A stretch of 64,000 nucleotides of DNA from Ruegeria sp. THAF57 (GCF_903914075.1 NZ_CAIWNQ010000001.1:682001-746000), one strand, 5' to 3'. Numbered from the stretch's first letter, positions 9,265 to 18,358 are shown. Notes: generated from the sequence alone by a model not told the origin. Numbers and translations are program-made.

Positions 9265-10341
9265 ATGAGCATGCTCAGCTATAGCACGACGCGGGATATC
9301 CTGCGGTTTGAAGGCAAGGACCAAGCTGCTTATTGGCGACGCTTTGCCATGCTACTGACCCTGTCGGTGGTCATTGCCACAATGGGCATGCTGCGCAATT
9401 CCGGCGCAGTTGTAATCGCTGCAATGCTGGTTGCCCCCCTGATGACGCCAATCCTTGGAATCGCGGCAGCCATGGTTATGGGGTGGCTCAAGCGGGCGCT
9501 GTTTCTGGCCTTGACCGTCTGTACCGCAGCGTTCCTAAGCGTTCTGCTGGCCTGGTTTCTGGTTTACATCGCGGACGTACCTAGGGGCATATTGATCCCC
9601 GATCAGGTGCTGGCACGGACTGACCCGGGCACCGAAGACCTGATCGTCGCGCTGGCCGCTGGCGTGGCGGCAGCATATGTGCAGATCAACAGGTCAGAGG
9701 CCAGCTTGCTGCCCGGTGCCGCGATTGGTGTGTCGCTTGTGCCACCGTTGTCGGCTTCGGGCGTTTTGTTGTATTTCGGAGAACCCGCTGACGCCTATGA
9801 AGCCGGGTTGCTGTTTGCGACGAACCTTGGGGCGATTATCCTATCCGCCTGCACTGTCTATATCGTCTATGCCGCGCGGTCGGTGATGTTTAGCAAGGGC
9901 AAACGCAAACTCAGCTTTACGGCCAGCGTTTTCGTTACCCTTGCGTTTCTGGCTGTCGTGGTCCTGCAATTGGGGAAATCCACGTATAACCGGTACCTTG
10001 AAACCAGAACCGAGGCCAGCGTCGCTCAGGCGATCCGCGATTGGGCCGACCCGGTTTCGGTCGAGATCATCCGCATCGACGTCAGCGCTAAGCGCAAACA
10101 CGCAGACCTTTGGCTGATCGTCGACCTGCCCATCGAAGCCGCCTTTAAGGTGTCCTCGATCGCGGGATTACTGCCTGAGAGCCTGCGAGAAACGCCATTG
10201 GTGGACGTATTGGAGGATGAGCTGGGGCCTGGCTACCTGATTGTCGTAAGGTTCCAGAACAGAATTGGTGCGCAACTCATACTGGGGACCGAGAATGTCC
10301 AGCAGGCTCCGGACGTAGACAAGCTGTCAGAAGAAAACTGA
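9265..10341 (+). CDS. DUF389 integral membrane protein
   Basis: This protein of about 358 residues matches the DUF389 membrane family. The conserved pattern is visible: RNSGAVVIAAMLVAPLMTPILG in the first helix pair (quoted in part), then GVAAAYVQ, SLLPGAAIGVSLVPPL and FATNLGAIILS. Six or so membrane helices are followed by a soluble C-terminal part (about 235-358) with no recognised domain. Function is unknown, with no clear transport evidence. The start is uncertain: ATG at 9265 or a GTG at 9226. It stands alone, downstream of the ppaC terminator. Confidence 0.75.
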   Translation: MSMLSYSTTRDILRFEGKDQAAYWRRFAMLLTLSVVIATMGMLRNSGAVVIAAMLVAPLMTPILGIAAAMVMGWLKRALFLALTVCTAAFLSVLLAWFLVYIADVPRGILIPDQVLARTDPGTEDLIVALAAGVAAAYVQINRSEASLLPGAAIGVSLVPPLSASGVLLYFGEPADAYEAGLLFATNLGAIILSACTVYIVYAARSVMFSKGKRKLSFTASVFVTLAFLAVVVLQLGKSTYNRYLETRTEASVAQAIRDWADPVSVEIIRIDVSAKRKHADLWLIVDLPIEAAFKVSSIAGLLPESLRETPLVDVLEDELGPGYLIVVRFQNRIGAQLILGTENVQQAPDVDKLSEEN

Positions 10342-10446
10342 TAGGCACCCACACAAACGTCAGGAAATTGCATTGCGGGATGGTCAAAGCGCATCAGCTT
10401 TGCCATAGCTGACGCAAATGCGATATCTGTGCCCGGGGGCGATCAA

Positions 10447-11322
10447 ATGACCCAGATCATTCATACACTTTCTGACATTTCTGACCGATACAAAGCCCTG
10501 TTCGTGGACCTATGGGGCTGCGTCCATAACGGCATCACCGCCTACCCCGAGGCAGTCGCGGCTTTGCAGGACTACCGCGCCAAGGGCGGAGTTGTTGTAT
10601 TGGTCACCAACTCCCCTAAACCCCGCGCGGGCGTGGCAGAGCAACTCGTGCAGTTCAAAGTCCCAGAAGACGCCTATGACACAATTGCCAGCAGCGGCGA
10701 TTCTGCCCGTTCAGCGATGTTCCAGGGCGCAGTCGGTGAGAAAGTTTACTTTATGGGGGAGTGGGAGCGGGATGCAGGTTTTTTCGAGCCGCTGAAGCTT
10801 TTGCATCATCCCATCCAGATTGAGCGCGTTCCCCTCAGCGAAGCCCAGGGGATCGTCTGTTGCGGCCCGTTTGACCCAATGGCGGACCCGTCCGTGAACC
10901 GCGCAGATTTCCTTTTTGCCAAGCAAAAGGGCATGAAGTTGCTTTGCGCCAACCCAGACATTGTTGTTGATCGCGGTGAGGTGCGGGAATGGTGCGCCGG
11001 CGCTTTGGCCAAGCTTTACACGGACATGGGGGGCGAAAGCCTGTATTTCGGCAAACCACATCCGCCAATCTATGATCTGGCACGTCGCAGGTTGCAGGAA
11101 CTGGGTCACGACTTGCCTGATGGCGACCTTTTGGTGATCGGTGACGGGCCTCATACTGACATTCTGGGCGGAATGGGCGAAGGGATTGATTCTCTGTTCA
11201 TCTCGGGCGGGCTGGCCGCCGCTGAAACCAAAACGTCGCACCATCCCCACCATGAATCCCTAACCGATTATATTGCAAGGGAAAACATCAATCCAACCTA
11301 CACAATCGGCCGATTGCGCTGA
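10447..11322 (+). CDS. HAD-superfamily class IIA hydrolase (TIGR01459 type)
   Basis: This 291-residue protein is of the NagD-like HAD class. Motif I is FVDLWGCVHNG, where the second Asp of the usual DxD is replaced by Trp-Gly (DLWG), a known feature of this subfamily. Motif II is LVTNSPKPR, motif III includes GKPHPPIYDLA, and motif IV is IGDGPHTDILGG. The cap lies between II and III. It is probably a phosphatase of unknown substrate. The missing second Asp may lower classical phosphatase activity. The ATG at 10447 follows a GGGGGC ribosome site. A terminator follows. Confidence 0.8.
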   Translation: MTQIIHTLSDISDRYKALFVDLWGCVHNGITAYPEAVAALQDYRAKGGVVVLVTNSPKPRAGVAEQLVQFKVPEDAYDTIASSGDSARSAMFQGAVGEKVYFMGEWERDAGFFEPLKLLHHPIQIERVPLSEAQGIVCCGPFDPMADPSVNRADFLFAKQKGMKLLCANPDIVVDRGEVREWCAGALAKLYTDMGGESLYFGKPHPPIYDLARRRLQELGHDLPDGDLLVIGDGPHTDILGGMGEGIDSLFISGGLAAAETKTSHHPHHESLTDYIARENINPTYTIGRLR

Positions 11323-11359
11323 TCAGAAAGGGCTTGATTTTCTGCGCTTGCGAAGTAAT

Positions 11360-11393
11360 AAAGTTGCCAAATACGGGCAGCTTTGGTTTTTTT
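11360..11393 (+). terminator. Probable terminator after the HAD gene
   Basis: AAAGTTGCC pairs with GGGCAGCTTT (one G-T pair) around a six-base loop, then GG and seven T. It sits between the HAD gene and the MaoC gene. Confidence 0.55.
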
Positions 11394-11422
11394 GTTGCCC
11401 AATCGAATCGAGTGAGGGCGAC

Positions 11423-11866
11423 ATGTTGGACAATCTTCCACGCGGCACGATCTGTATTGAAGACATCGAAATGGGCATGACCCGTCACCTGCGCAAAGTG
11501 GTGACGGACGAAGATATCGAGATGTTCGCGCAGGTTTCGACCGACCGTAACCCGGTGCATCTGGATGACGACTACGCCCGCGATACAATTTTCGAAGGCC
11601 GCATCGCCCATGGCATGCTGACAGCGGGGTTGATCTCGGCCGTGATTGGCGAGCAATTGCCCGGCCATGGCACCGTTTACATGGGGCAGTCGCTAAAGTT
11701 CCTTGCGCCCGTCCGTCCGGGCGACATGGTCTATGCCGAAGTCAAAGTGATCGACATCGACTTTGCAAAGCGTCGGGTCAAGCTGGATTGCCACTGCGCG
11801 GTTGACGGCAAAAAGGTGGTTGTTGGCGAAGCCATGGTGCTGGCGCCGTCGCGCAAGTTCGACTGA
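11423..11866 (+). CDS. MaoC-like (R)-specific enoyl-CoA hydratase
   Basis: This 147-residue single hot-dog-fold protein is of the MaoC/PhaJ type. These enzymes hydrate trans-2-enoyl-CoA to (R)-3-hydroxyacyl-CoA. The hydratase 2 motif is clear: DRNPVHLDDDYA with catalytic Asp and His, followed by EGRIAHGMLTAGLIS. The ATG at 11423 is preceded by GAGGGCG. The longer in-frame ORF from 11273 overlaps the upstream terminator and is rejected. The substrate chain length is not readable. Confidence 0.88.
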   Translation: MLDNLPRGTICIEDIEMGMTRHLRKVVTDEDIEMFAQVSTDRNPVHLDDDYARDTIFEGRIAHGMLTAGLISAVIGEQLPGHGTVYMGQSLKFLAPVRPGDMVYAEVKVIDIDFAKRRVKLDCHCAVDGKKVVVGEAMVLAPSRKFD

Positions 11867-11913
11867 CCTCTCAACCTCTTGAACACCGGCTGTAGTCCCG
11901 TTAGGCAGTCGCT

Positions 11914-12846
11914 ATGCGCATCATCCGGGATTTTCAGTTTGTCGAGCCTCAAGACCGTGGCGCCAGCGTGGCCATCGGCAATTTTGACGGCGTCCATATC
12001 GGTCACCAGTCGGTTATTGAACTGGCGCGGAACGCCGCGCCGGATGCACCGCTTGGTGTGATGACGTTTGAACCGCATCCCCGCGAATACTTCGCCCCGG
12101 ATTCTCCGCCCTTTCGCCTGATGCGAGGCAATGCACGTGCGCACCGGTTGCAGAAACTGGGCGTGAAGAAGTTGTACGAACTCCCCTTCAACGCTGCGCT
12201 GGCCGGGCTGACGCCCGAGCAGTTCGCGCACTCGGTGATTTGTGAGGGGCTTGGGCTATCGCATGTGGTTGTCGGGTCGGATTTCTGTTTCGGCAAGGGT
12301 CGAAGCGGAACGGCAGAAGATCTGGTGCGTTTTGGAAATGAGATGGGTTTTGGGGTGACAATCGCGCCGTTAATGGAGCGATCCGAAAACATCGTGTCTT
12401 CGACCGCGATCCGCACCGCGTTGACCGAAGGCAGACCGCGTGATGCTGCCACGATGCTGGGCCACTGGCACCGGATTGAGGGCAAGGTGATCGGTGGCGA
12501 ACAGCGCGGGCGTGAACTAGGCTATCCCACCGCGAATATGTCGATCGAGGGGCTGCATCCTCCGAAATTCGGCGTCTATGCGGTGCTGGTCGATGTGCTG
12601 GATGGCCCGCATCAGGGCAGCTATCATGGCGCGGCCTCGGTGGGCACGCGCCCGATGTTCAACGGCGAAGTCCCCAATATCGAAACGTTCCTGTTTGATT
12701 TCTCGGGCGATCTTTATGGCGCGACCCTCTCGGTTGGTTTGGTTGAATACCTGCGCCCCGAGATGACGTTTGACGGGTTGGACGAGCTGATCACCCAGAT
12801 GGATACCGATTGCGACACGGCGCGCGCGCTGCTGGCAGCGCTATGA
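11914..12846 (+). CDS. ribF: Bifunctional riboflavin kinase / FAD synthetase RibF
   Basis: It makes FMN from riboflavin and then FAD. The 310-residue protein has the N-terminal nucleotidyltransferase half (AIGNFDGVHIGHQ at 21-33, FEPHPREYF, a STAIRTAL segment) and the C-terminal flavokinase half (GRELGYPTANM, GVYAVLV, GTRPMFNG, ETFLFDFSGDLYG). The stop overlaps the next start by 4 nt (ATGA). The enzyme supplies FAD for flavoproteins such as XdhA in this window. Confidence 0.97.
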   Translation: MRIIRDFQFVEPQDRGASVAIGNFDGVHIGHQSVIELARNAAPDAPLGVMTFEPHPREYFAPDSPPFRLMRGNARAHRLQKLGVKKLYELPFNAALAGLTPEQFAHSVICEGLGLSHVVVGSDFCFGKGRSGTAEDLVRFGNEMGFGVTIAPLMERSENIVSSTAIRTALTEGRPRDAATMLGHWHRIEGKVIGGEQRGRELGYPTANMSIEGLHPPKFGVYAVLVDVLDGPHQGSYHGAASVGTRPMFNGEVPNIETFLFDFSGDLYGATLSVGLVEYLRPEMTFDGLDELITQMDTDCDTARALLAAL

Positions 12847-13316
12847 CCACCGATCCGATCGACCGCAATGGTCTGACCACCCGGTTCTGGGAACGCAAGC
12901 CGCTAACCAAGATGAACCAGCGTGAGTGGGAAGCCCTGTGCGACGGCTGCGGCAAGTGCTGTCTGAACAAGCTGGAAGACGAAGACACCGGCGAGGTCGC
13001 CCTGACCTGCGTCGCCTGCCGCCTGCTGGATGATGAGACCTGCCGCTGCACGCAATATGACATCCGCCACCAGTTCGTGCCGGAATGCATCGTTATGAAG
13101 CCCGACAATATCGACAGCCATGCCTATTGGCTGCCCCAGACCTGTGCCTATCGGCTGCTGTGGGAGGGTAAGCCCCTTTACGACTGGCACCCTTTGATAT
13201 CTGGTACGCCCGACAGCGTACATGCCGCCGGAATCTCGGTTCAGGGGCGCACGGTGTCCGAGTTCGAAACCCCCATGGAAGAGTGGGAAGACTATATCAT
13301 CGAGGAGCCCAGCTGA
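12843..13316 (+). CDS. YcgN family (UPF0260) cysteine-cluster protein
   Basis: This 157-residue cytoplasmic protein carries the YkgJ/UPF0260 cysteine pattern: CDGCGKCCLNK followed by CVACRLLDDETCRC and later CAYRLL. The clustered Cys suggest a metal or iron-sulfur site, but no biochemical function is established for YcgN to my knowledge. The ATG at 12843 overlaps the ribF stop by 4 nt, and the stop shares one base with the next ATG, so it sits in a tightly coupled ribF-ycgN-aldolase unit. Confidence 0.88.
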   Translation: MTTDPIDRNGLTTRFWERKPLTKMNQREWEALCDGCGKCCLNKLEDEDTGEVALTCVACRLLDDETCRCTQYDIRHQFVPECIVMKPDNIDSHAYWLPQTCAYRLLWEGKPLYDWHPLISGTPDSVHAAGISVQGRTVSEFETPMEEWEDYIIEEPS

Positions 13317-14350
13317 TGTATTTCGCCTCTGACAATTCCGGGCCGGTTCACCCGCAGGTCATGGCCGCCTTGAACGCGGCCAACGAAGGCTATCAGATGG
13401 CCTATGGCGCTGACACGCTTATGAACGAAGTGCGCGACCGCATCCGTGGGACATTTGAGGCTCCGGGAGCGGCGGTCTATCTGGTGGCGACCGGGACAGC
13501 GGCGAATTCGCTGGCGCTGGCAACCCTGACCAACCCTTGGGATACCGTGTTCTGCTCTCCGGTTGCGCATATCCACGAAGATGAATGCAACGCGCCTGAA
13601 TTCTTCTCTGGCGCGAAGCTGACGCTTGTCCCGGGCAGCGACAAGATGGACCCCGACGCGCTGCGTGGCGCAATTCTGGCAGAGGAAACCCGCGGCGTAC
13701 ACGGCCCCCAACGTGGACCGGTGTCCATCACACAGGTGACCGAGCGCGGGTCGGTATATTCGTTGGGTGAATTGCAGGCGCTGTGCGGCGTGGCAAAAGA
13801 ATACAGTCTGCCCGTGCACCTTGACGGCGCGCGTTTTACCAACGCTCTGGTTGCGCTGAACTGTTCTCCGGCCGAGATGACATGGAAATCAGGGGTGGAT
13901 GTCGTCAGTTTTGGCGGCACTAAAAACGGCCTGATGGGCGTTGAAGCCGTTGTGTTCTTTGACGAAACAAAGGCTTGGGAATTTGAACTGCGTCGCAAAC
14001 GCGGGGCGCACTTGTTTTCCAAGCACCGTTACCTATCGGCGCAAATGGCGGCTTATCTTCAGGATGATCTGTGGCTGACAATGGCGCGTCAGGCCAATGC
14101 CAACTGCGCACGGCTTGCGGACGGGCTGCGCGCAAAAGGGGCCTCATTCCTGCACGAACCACAAGCCAACATGATCTTCGCCGAGTTTTCGCGCGCGCGA
14201 CACAAGCAGTTGCACGACGCTGGCGCGGTCTATCACCTGTGGGGCGCGGACCTTGATGGCGCAGACGAGGAAGAACCCCTCGCCTGCAGGCTGGTTTGCG
14301 ACTGGTCAATAAGTTCGGATGATATCGACCGCTTTCTCGCTTTGCTCTGA
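13316..14350 (+). CDS. ltaE: Low-specificity L-threonine aldolase
   Basis: This is a PLP enzyme that cleaves threonine or allo-threonine to glycine and acetaldehyde. The 344-residue protein shows the fold-type I features: SDNSGPVHP at the start, HLDGARFTNA (His168, Asp170, Arg173), and the PLP lysine Lys203 in SFGGTKNG. The ATG at 13316 shares its first base with the stop of the upstream gene. The stop codon is part of a hairpin with a 10-bp stem. The beta-eliminating lyase family includes related enzymes, so exact substrate stereochemistry is inferred. Confidence 0.9.
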   Translation: MYFASDNSGPVHPQVMAALNAANEGYQMAYGADTLMNEVRDRIRGTFEAPGAAVYLVATGTAANSLALATLTNPWDTVFCSPVAHIHEDECNAPEFFSGAKLTLVPGSDKMDPDALRGAILAEETRGVHGPQRGPVSITQVTERGSVYSLGELQALCGVAKEYSLPVHLDGARFTNALVALNCSPAEMTWKSGVDVVSFGGTKNGLMGVEAVVFFDETKAWEFELRRKRGAHLFSKHRYLSAQMAAYLQDDLWLTMARQANANCARLADGLRAKGASFLHEPQANMIFAEFSRARHKQLHDAGAVYHLWGADLDGADEEEPLACRLVCDWSISSDDIDRFLALL

Positions 14351-14366
14351 AAACTCTCAGAGCAAA
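14341..14366. other. Perfect 10-bp hairpin at convergent gene end
   Basis: TTTGCTCTGA and TCAGAGCAAA form a perfect inverted repeat around a six-base loop. The ltaE stop TGA is the last three bases of the left arm. No T-run follows on either strand, so it is not a classical terminator. It may protect the 3' end or stop both convergent transcripts. Confidence 0.45.
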
Positions 14367-14373
14367 AGCCAGC

Positions 14374-15195
14374 TTATTCAGATAACCCGGTGGTTTCCCA
14401 GAAATTCTGCACAAGTTTTGCGGTAGCCGCGGGATGGGAAATCGGCAGCATATGCCCGGCACCTTCGACGACGTCGTAAGACGCGTTGGGCAGACGGTTC
14501 TGTAAACCCTGACCGATCACAGGCATGACGGGGTTCGATTTTGTACCGCTCAGGATCAAAATGGGCATGGTTGTACGATCCAGAACGCCGGGCTTCAAAA
14601 AGCCCTTTTGGTCGTCAAACACCGCCTCTTTCACGGCTGGAACGACCGGCACGCCCCGTATCATCGCAGCGCGGGTCTTTTCCTGCATTTCTGTCCATCG
14701 TGGGCTGACATCCGCGCTCCACATCCTGTTGAACAGACGAGCGGCCAGTTGCATGTCCCCAGCGACCAAGGCATCGGCATAAGGCTGCGCCTCTTGATCA
14801 TGGCGCGCAAGAACGTCGGGCGCATCCAGCGCGGCCACGGCAAAGAAAACCGGTTCTATCAACACGGCACTGCGGACGCGGTCCGGGTATTCCAGGGCAA
14901 GCCGCAGCGCTACCATCGCACCGAAGGAATGGCCAATAACATCCATAGGCTCGGTCAACAGATCGGCAGAGAAACCGGTCGTAAGATCAAAGAAATCCCC
15001 CTGCCCGTCCCAATCCGGGCTGTACCCATGCGAAAGCATGTCCGGAGCGGTCAAAGTGGCCTGGCCATCCAGCGCTGAGGTCAGGCCGGCCCACACGCCA
15101 GAATGTGCGATTGTGCAATGAAGGGCGAGCACTTTGCGCGCGCCCTGTCCAAGTGTTCTGACGAATACAGGAGACGTCACTGTTCCGTCGTTCAC
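14374..15195 (-). CDS. Alpha/beta hydrolase
   Basis: This 273-residue cytoplasmic protein has the alpha/beta hydrolase fold: LALHCTIAHSGVW near the oxyanion hole, nucleophile elbow IGHSFGAM (Ser expected to be catalytic), an acid in the LSGTKSNPVMP region and the last His in EGAGHMLPISHP. No signal peptide is present. The start overlaps the stop of the upstream isomerase gene by 4 nt, so the two are made together. Paired with a GSH-dependent isomerase-like protein it may work on aromatic or aldehyde breakdown, but the substrate is not visible. Confidence 0.8.
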   Translation of the reverse strand: MNDGTVTSPVFVRTLGQGARKVLALHCTIAHSGVWAGLTSALDGQATLTAPDMLSHGYSPDWDGQGDFFDLTTGFSADLLTEPMDVIGHSFGAMVALRLALEYPDRVRSAVLIEPVFFAVAALDAPDVLARHDQEAQPYADALVAGDMQLAARLFNRMWSADVSPRWTEMQEKTRAAMIRGVPVVPAVKEAVFDDQKGFLKPGVLDRTTMPILILSGTKSNPVMPVIGQGLQNRLPNASYDVVEGAGHMLPISHPAATAKLVQNFWETTGLSE

Positions 15196-15794
15196 CCCTT
15201 CATCTCCGACAGGTGCCGATCCAGATCGTCCAGTCGATCCTGACCCCAGAACCGCTGACCGTCTTCAGTTATATAAAACGGGGCACCAAATACACCGCGG
15301 TCGACGGCTTCTTCCAGATTCGCGGAATATGTCTCGGCCCCGACCAGCAGGCCGCTATCGGCAAGCCCCGGATCAAACCCGGCTTGCGTCAGGCAGTCGC
15401 GGATCACATCATCCTGCGCTATGTCTTTTTCCTCGGCCCAGCACGCGCGAACGAAGGAATGAACCAGCTTTCCAATATCCCCTGATCCATCCTTGATTGC
15501 AGCGATTACCGCATAGGACGATGGCGCTGCATTGGTCGGCCAATGCGCGGGTTGCAGGTTGAAAGCCATACCCAAATTTTTCGCCGTTCGTTGCAGATCC
15601 TGCGCACGGTACTCGATGCGCGATATATGCCGATCCTTTGGCGGTGTTCCCCCCGTGCGGCCGAAAAGGGCCATAATATCCAGCGGTTTGTAGTTGATTG
15701 TCGCGCCGTGCTTCGCCGCCACCTCTTCCAGCCTGGTTCCGGCAAGATAGGTAAAGGGCGAGAGTGTCGCAAAATAGTAGTCAATGGTGGCCAT
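15192..15794 (-). CDS. 2-hydroxychromene-2-carboxylate isomerase family (DsbA-like)
   Basis: This 200-residue protein is of the HCCA isomerase/kappa GST group. In naphthalene-type pathways this enzyme isomerises hydroxychromene carboxylate with glutathione. Visible are the start IDYYFATLSPFTYLAG, where Ser occupies the usual active site position, NYKPLDIMALFGRTGG, and the cis-Pro loop GVFGAPFYI followed by FWGQDRLDDL. The ATG at 15794 follows a GGAGAAAG ribosome site. The longer ORF from 15860 lacks one. The family is certain. The real substrate in this organism is not. Confidence 0.85.
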   Translation of the reverse strand: MATIDYYFATLSPFTYLAGTRLEEVAAKHGATINYKPLDIMALFGRTGGTPPKDRHISRIEYRAQDLQRTAKNLGMAFNLQPAHWPTNAAPSSYAVIAAIKDGSGDIGKLVHSFVRACWAEEKDIAQDDVIRDCLTQAGFDPGLADSGLLVGAETYSANLEEAVDRGVFGAPFYITEDGQRFWGQDRLDDLDRHLSEMKG

Positions 15795-15902
15795 GTTCAC
15801 TTTCTCCGCTGCGTTATCTTTGCGAGACGGTAAGGCCATGATAAGCGGTGTCAACATCACGAATCTGTCACATTGCTATTGCTGCCCGGGGAAAAACAGC
15901 CG

Positions 15903-16922
15903 ATGCCGACACTCAACGAACCCAAGCTGATTGCTGGGAACGCCAACCTTCCTCTTGCCGAAACCATCTCGCGACGCATGAGCCTGTATCGCGGCGTTGA
16001 TCAGGGATTGGTCGATGCGCGCGTCGAACGGTTCAACGACGGCGAGATTTTCGTCGAAGTTTTCGAAAACGTGCGGGGCGAGGACATGTTCATCGTCCAG
16101 CCAACCTCGAACCCGGCAAACGACAACCTGATGGAACTGCTGATCATCGCCGACGCGCTGCGCCGTTCATCCGCGCAGCGGATCACCGCCGTGATCCCTT
16201 ATTTCGGCTACGCCCGTCAGGACCGCCGCACCAAAGCGCGCACGCCGATTTCCGCCAAGCTGGTCGCTAACATGCTGACCGGTGCCGGGATCGAACGCGT
16301 TTTGACCATGGATCTGCACGCCGCTCAGATTCAGGGGTTCTTTGATATTCCGGTGGACAACCTTTATGCCTCGCCGATCTTTGCGCTGGATGTGAAAAAC
16401 CAGTTCAAAGATAATCTGGACGAGATCATGGTGGTTTCTCCCGACGTGGGTGGGGTTGCACGCGCGCGGGAACTGGCCAAGCGGATCAACGCACCCCTGT
16501 CGATCGTGGATAAACGCCGCGAGAAGGCTGGTGAAGTGGCTGAGATGACCGTGATCGGCGACGTGAAAGACAAGATCTGCCTGATCGTAGACGATATGTG
16601 CGACACGGCGGGAACGTTGTGTAAGGCGGCGCAGGTGCTGCTGGATAACGGCGCCAAAGAAGTACATTCTTACATCACTCACGGTGTCATGAGCGGCCCC
16701 GCAGTCGAGCGCGTGACCAATTCGGTGATGAAATCTCTGGTGCTGACAGACACAATCCAACCCACCAAAGAGGTCGCCAAGGCCAAGAACATCCGCATCG
16801 TTCCGACCGCGCCGATCTTTACACAGGCGATCCTGAACATCTGGAATGGCACAAGCGTGTCGTCCCTGTTCGAGGACAAGACCCTGACCCCGATCTACGA
16901 GTCTATGTACCATATGGACTGA
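15903..16922 (+). CDS. prs: Ribose-phosphate pyrophosphokinase (PRPP synthase)
   Basis: It makes PRPP from ribose 5-phosphate and ATP, feeding purine, pyrimidine, histidine and NAD synthesis. The 339-residue protein has [18 protein letters not shown], the Arg/ATP loop [23 protein letters not shown] with the catalytic His, the KRREKAGE flexible loop, and the PRPP site [12 protein letters not shown]. The ATG at 15903 gives the family start [10 protein letters not shown] slightly longer in-frame ORF from 15873 is less likely. A strong terminator follows. The neighbouring rpiB acts one step upstream on ribose 5-phosphate. Confidence 0.96.
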   Translation: MPTLNEPKLIAGNANLPLAETISRRMSLYRGVDQGLVDARVERFNDGEIFVEVFENVRGEDMFIVQPTSNPANDNLMELLIIADALRRSSAQRITAVIPYFGYARQDRRTKARTPISAKLVANMLTGAGIERVLTMDLHAAQIQGFFDIPVDNLYASPIFALDVKNQFKDNLDEIMVVSPDVGGVARARELAKRINAPLSIVDKRREKAGEVAEMTVIGDVKDKICLIVDDMCDTAGTLCKAAQVLLDNGAKEVHSYITHGVMSGPAVERVTNSVMKSLVLTDTIQPTKEVAKAKNIRIVPTAPIFTQAILNIWNGTSVSSLFEDKTLTPIYESMYHMD

Positions 16923-16929
16923 TCTGAAC

Positions 16930-16954
16930 GGGCGGCCCACCAGCCGCCCTTTTT
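16930..16954 (+). terminator. Terminator after prs
   Basis: GGGCGGC pairs with GCCGCCC around a six-base loop, followed by five T. It begins 7 nt after the stop. rpiB may still be reached by read-through. Confidence 0.85.
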
Positions 16955-16980
16955 CGTGACCACCAAGTCAGGAGCTTCCC

Positions 16981-17430
16981 GTGACAGCCCCCAAACGTAT
17001 TGTTCTTTCCAGTGACCACGCCGCAATCGAACTGCGCCAGGCGGTAGGCAACCACATCTCGGCCCAAGGCTGGGAAGTCATGGATATCGGCCCGACCTCG
17101 CCGGAAAGCACCCACTATCCTCTGCATGGCAAGGCCGCAGCTCAGGCCGTTGCCTCGGGCGATTGTGCGCTTGGGATCATTCTGTGCGGCACCGGTCAAG
17201 GGATCATGATGGCCGCCAACAAGGTGCCCGGCATCCGCTGTGGTGTTTGTTCCGATGCGTTCTCGGCGCGGATGATCCGTCAGCACAATAACGCCAATAT
17301 GCTGTCCATCGGCGCGCGTGTCGTTGGCGAAGGTCAGGCGCTGGACATCGTGGACGCTTTTCTGAACGCCGAATTCGAAGGCGGCCGCCACGCTACCCGC
17401 GTGGACATGATCGAACCTCAGGACGAGTGA
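16981..17430 (+). CDS. rpiB: Ribose 5-phosphate isomerase B (RpiB/LacAB family)
   Basis: It interconverts ribulose and ribose 5-phosphate. The 149-residue protein shows SSDHAAIELR, the active-site Cys motif CGTGQGIMMAANK, GIRCGV and HNNANMLSIGARVVG with the conserved His. It starts with GTG at 16981 after an AGGAGC ribosome site. It follows prs by 58 nt, across a terminator. RpiB-family proteins can also act on other aldose phosphates. Confidence 0.92.
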   Translation: MTAPKRIVLSSDHAAIELRQAVGNHISAQGWEVMDIGPTSPESTHYPLHGKAAAQAVASGDCALGIILCGTGQGIMMAANKVPGIRCGVCSDAFSARMIRQHNNANMLSIGARVVGEGQALDIVDAFLNAEFEGGRHATRVDMIEPQDE

Positions 17431-17457
17431 ATACGGCCAAAACTCTTGATCAGTGGC

Positions 17458-17808
17458 TTATGAGATATCCCAATCATCGTCATGGGCCACCTCACCAATC
17501 GCAGTCCATTTCACGCGAATTCGGGCGATGCGCGTGTCTGACCACGTACGGAACACAGCATTGAATCCGTTGACCGTGACATCTTCGGCCACGACTTCTG
17601 CGCGCAACGGCGCGGATGTGTCTACATCCCAAAGCGAAATGTTGACCTGAACCACAGGTACAGAGCGGAACGGCTGGCTAAACGAAACAGCCGAGCGCCT
17701 TTCCCGCGCGCCCTCGCCTGTCCACATATCCCCGCCGTTCGAAAAGTCAGAAAATAAGACCGTTTCGCCTTGGTCGATACCAATCGGGTGTGTTTGAAAA
17801 ACCTTCAT
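17458..17808 (-). CDS. Small H-type lectin domain protein
   Basis: A free-standing 116-residue protein. Residues about 38-104 match the H-type lectin fold known from snail agglutinins and discoidins: the FSQPFRSVPVVQVNISLWD strand pair, VTVNGFNAVFRTWSDTRI and a closing VKWTAIGE strand. The WSDT motif (Trp89, Asp91) is the family hallmark. There is no signal peptide. In eukaryotes such domains bind GalNAc as trimers or hexamers. In bacteria they often occur alone or on phage-like or secreted proteins, with unproven roles. It converges on rpiB with a 27-nt gap. Confidence 0.75.
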   Translation of the reverse strand: MKVFQTHPIGIDQGETVLFSDFSNGGDMWTGEGARERRSAVSFSQPFRSVPVVQVNISLWDVDTSAPLRAEVVAEDVTVNGFNAVFRTWSDTRIARIRVKWTAIGEVAHDDDWDIS

Positions 17809-17879
17809 TTATGTCTTCGATTTTTGTTCTTTACCAATTATTCCGACAGCTTAGTCGGAGGCATTGTCAAAAGCACGAC

Positions 17880-17909
17880 AAAAAAACGGCCCCGCTTTTG
17901 CAGGGCCGT
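17880..17909 (-). terminator. Terminator of the atp operon
   Basis: On the minus strand ACGGCCC pairs with GGGCCGT around a GCAAAAGC-type loop, followed by seven T. It starts about 26 nt after the atpC stop. Confidence 0.85.
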
Positions 17910-17935
17910 CTTACTATCCGGGTATGATATGAACC

Positions 17936-18346
17936 TTACAGGCTCATATGTGTCCCAAGTGCTTCCATGTCAGCCAGCAGCTTGGCTGCATCGTCAACGA
18001 TCGACTGATCCTCACCGGCCTTGGCAGCCTCGTGCGAAGCACGGGCCTCGGCGATCAGGTCATCCAGGTGCGACCGGGTCACTTCCGCAACCGGAATGGC
18101 CTTTTCTGCCAGAACCGACATGCTATCGCCGTTGATCTGGGCAAACCCGCCAGTGACCAGGTATTCGCTGGCTCCGGCAGGTGCCTCAACCTTCAGCAGA
18201 CCGGGGCGCAGCGTGGTGATGGTGGGGGCATGATCGGGCATCGCCGTCATGTCCCCGTCCGCGCCGGGTAGCTGGACCGCAGTGGCCTCAAGCGAAGCAA
18301 GGCTCCGCTCGGGGCTGACGAGGTCGAATTGCATCGTGTTTGCCAT
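17936..18346 (-). CDS. atpC: ATP synthase F1 epsilon subunit
   Basis: This is the central-stalk subunit of F1 that couples rotation and can inhibit ATP hydrolysis. The 136-residue protein begins [17 protein letters not shown] after four residues, then the beta-sandwich motif [19 protein letters not shown] and a shortened C-terminal helical part. It is the last gene of the operon, 12 nt after atpD. Confidence 0.95.
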   Translation of the reverse strand: MANTMQFDLVSPERSLASLEATAVQLPGADGDMTAMPDHAPTITTLRPGLLKVEAPAGASEYLVTGGFAQINGDSMSVLAEKAIPVAEVTRSHLDDLIAEARASHEAAKAGEDQSIVDDAAKLLADMEALGTHMSL

Positions 18347-18358
18347 CAGGGATACTCC

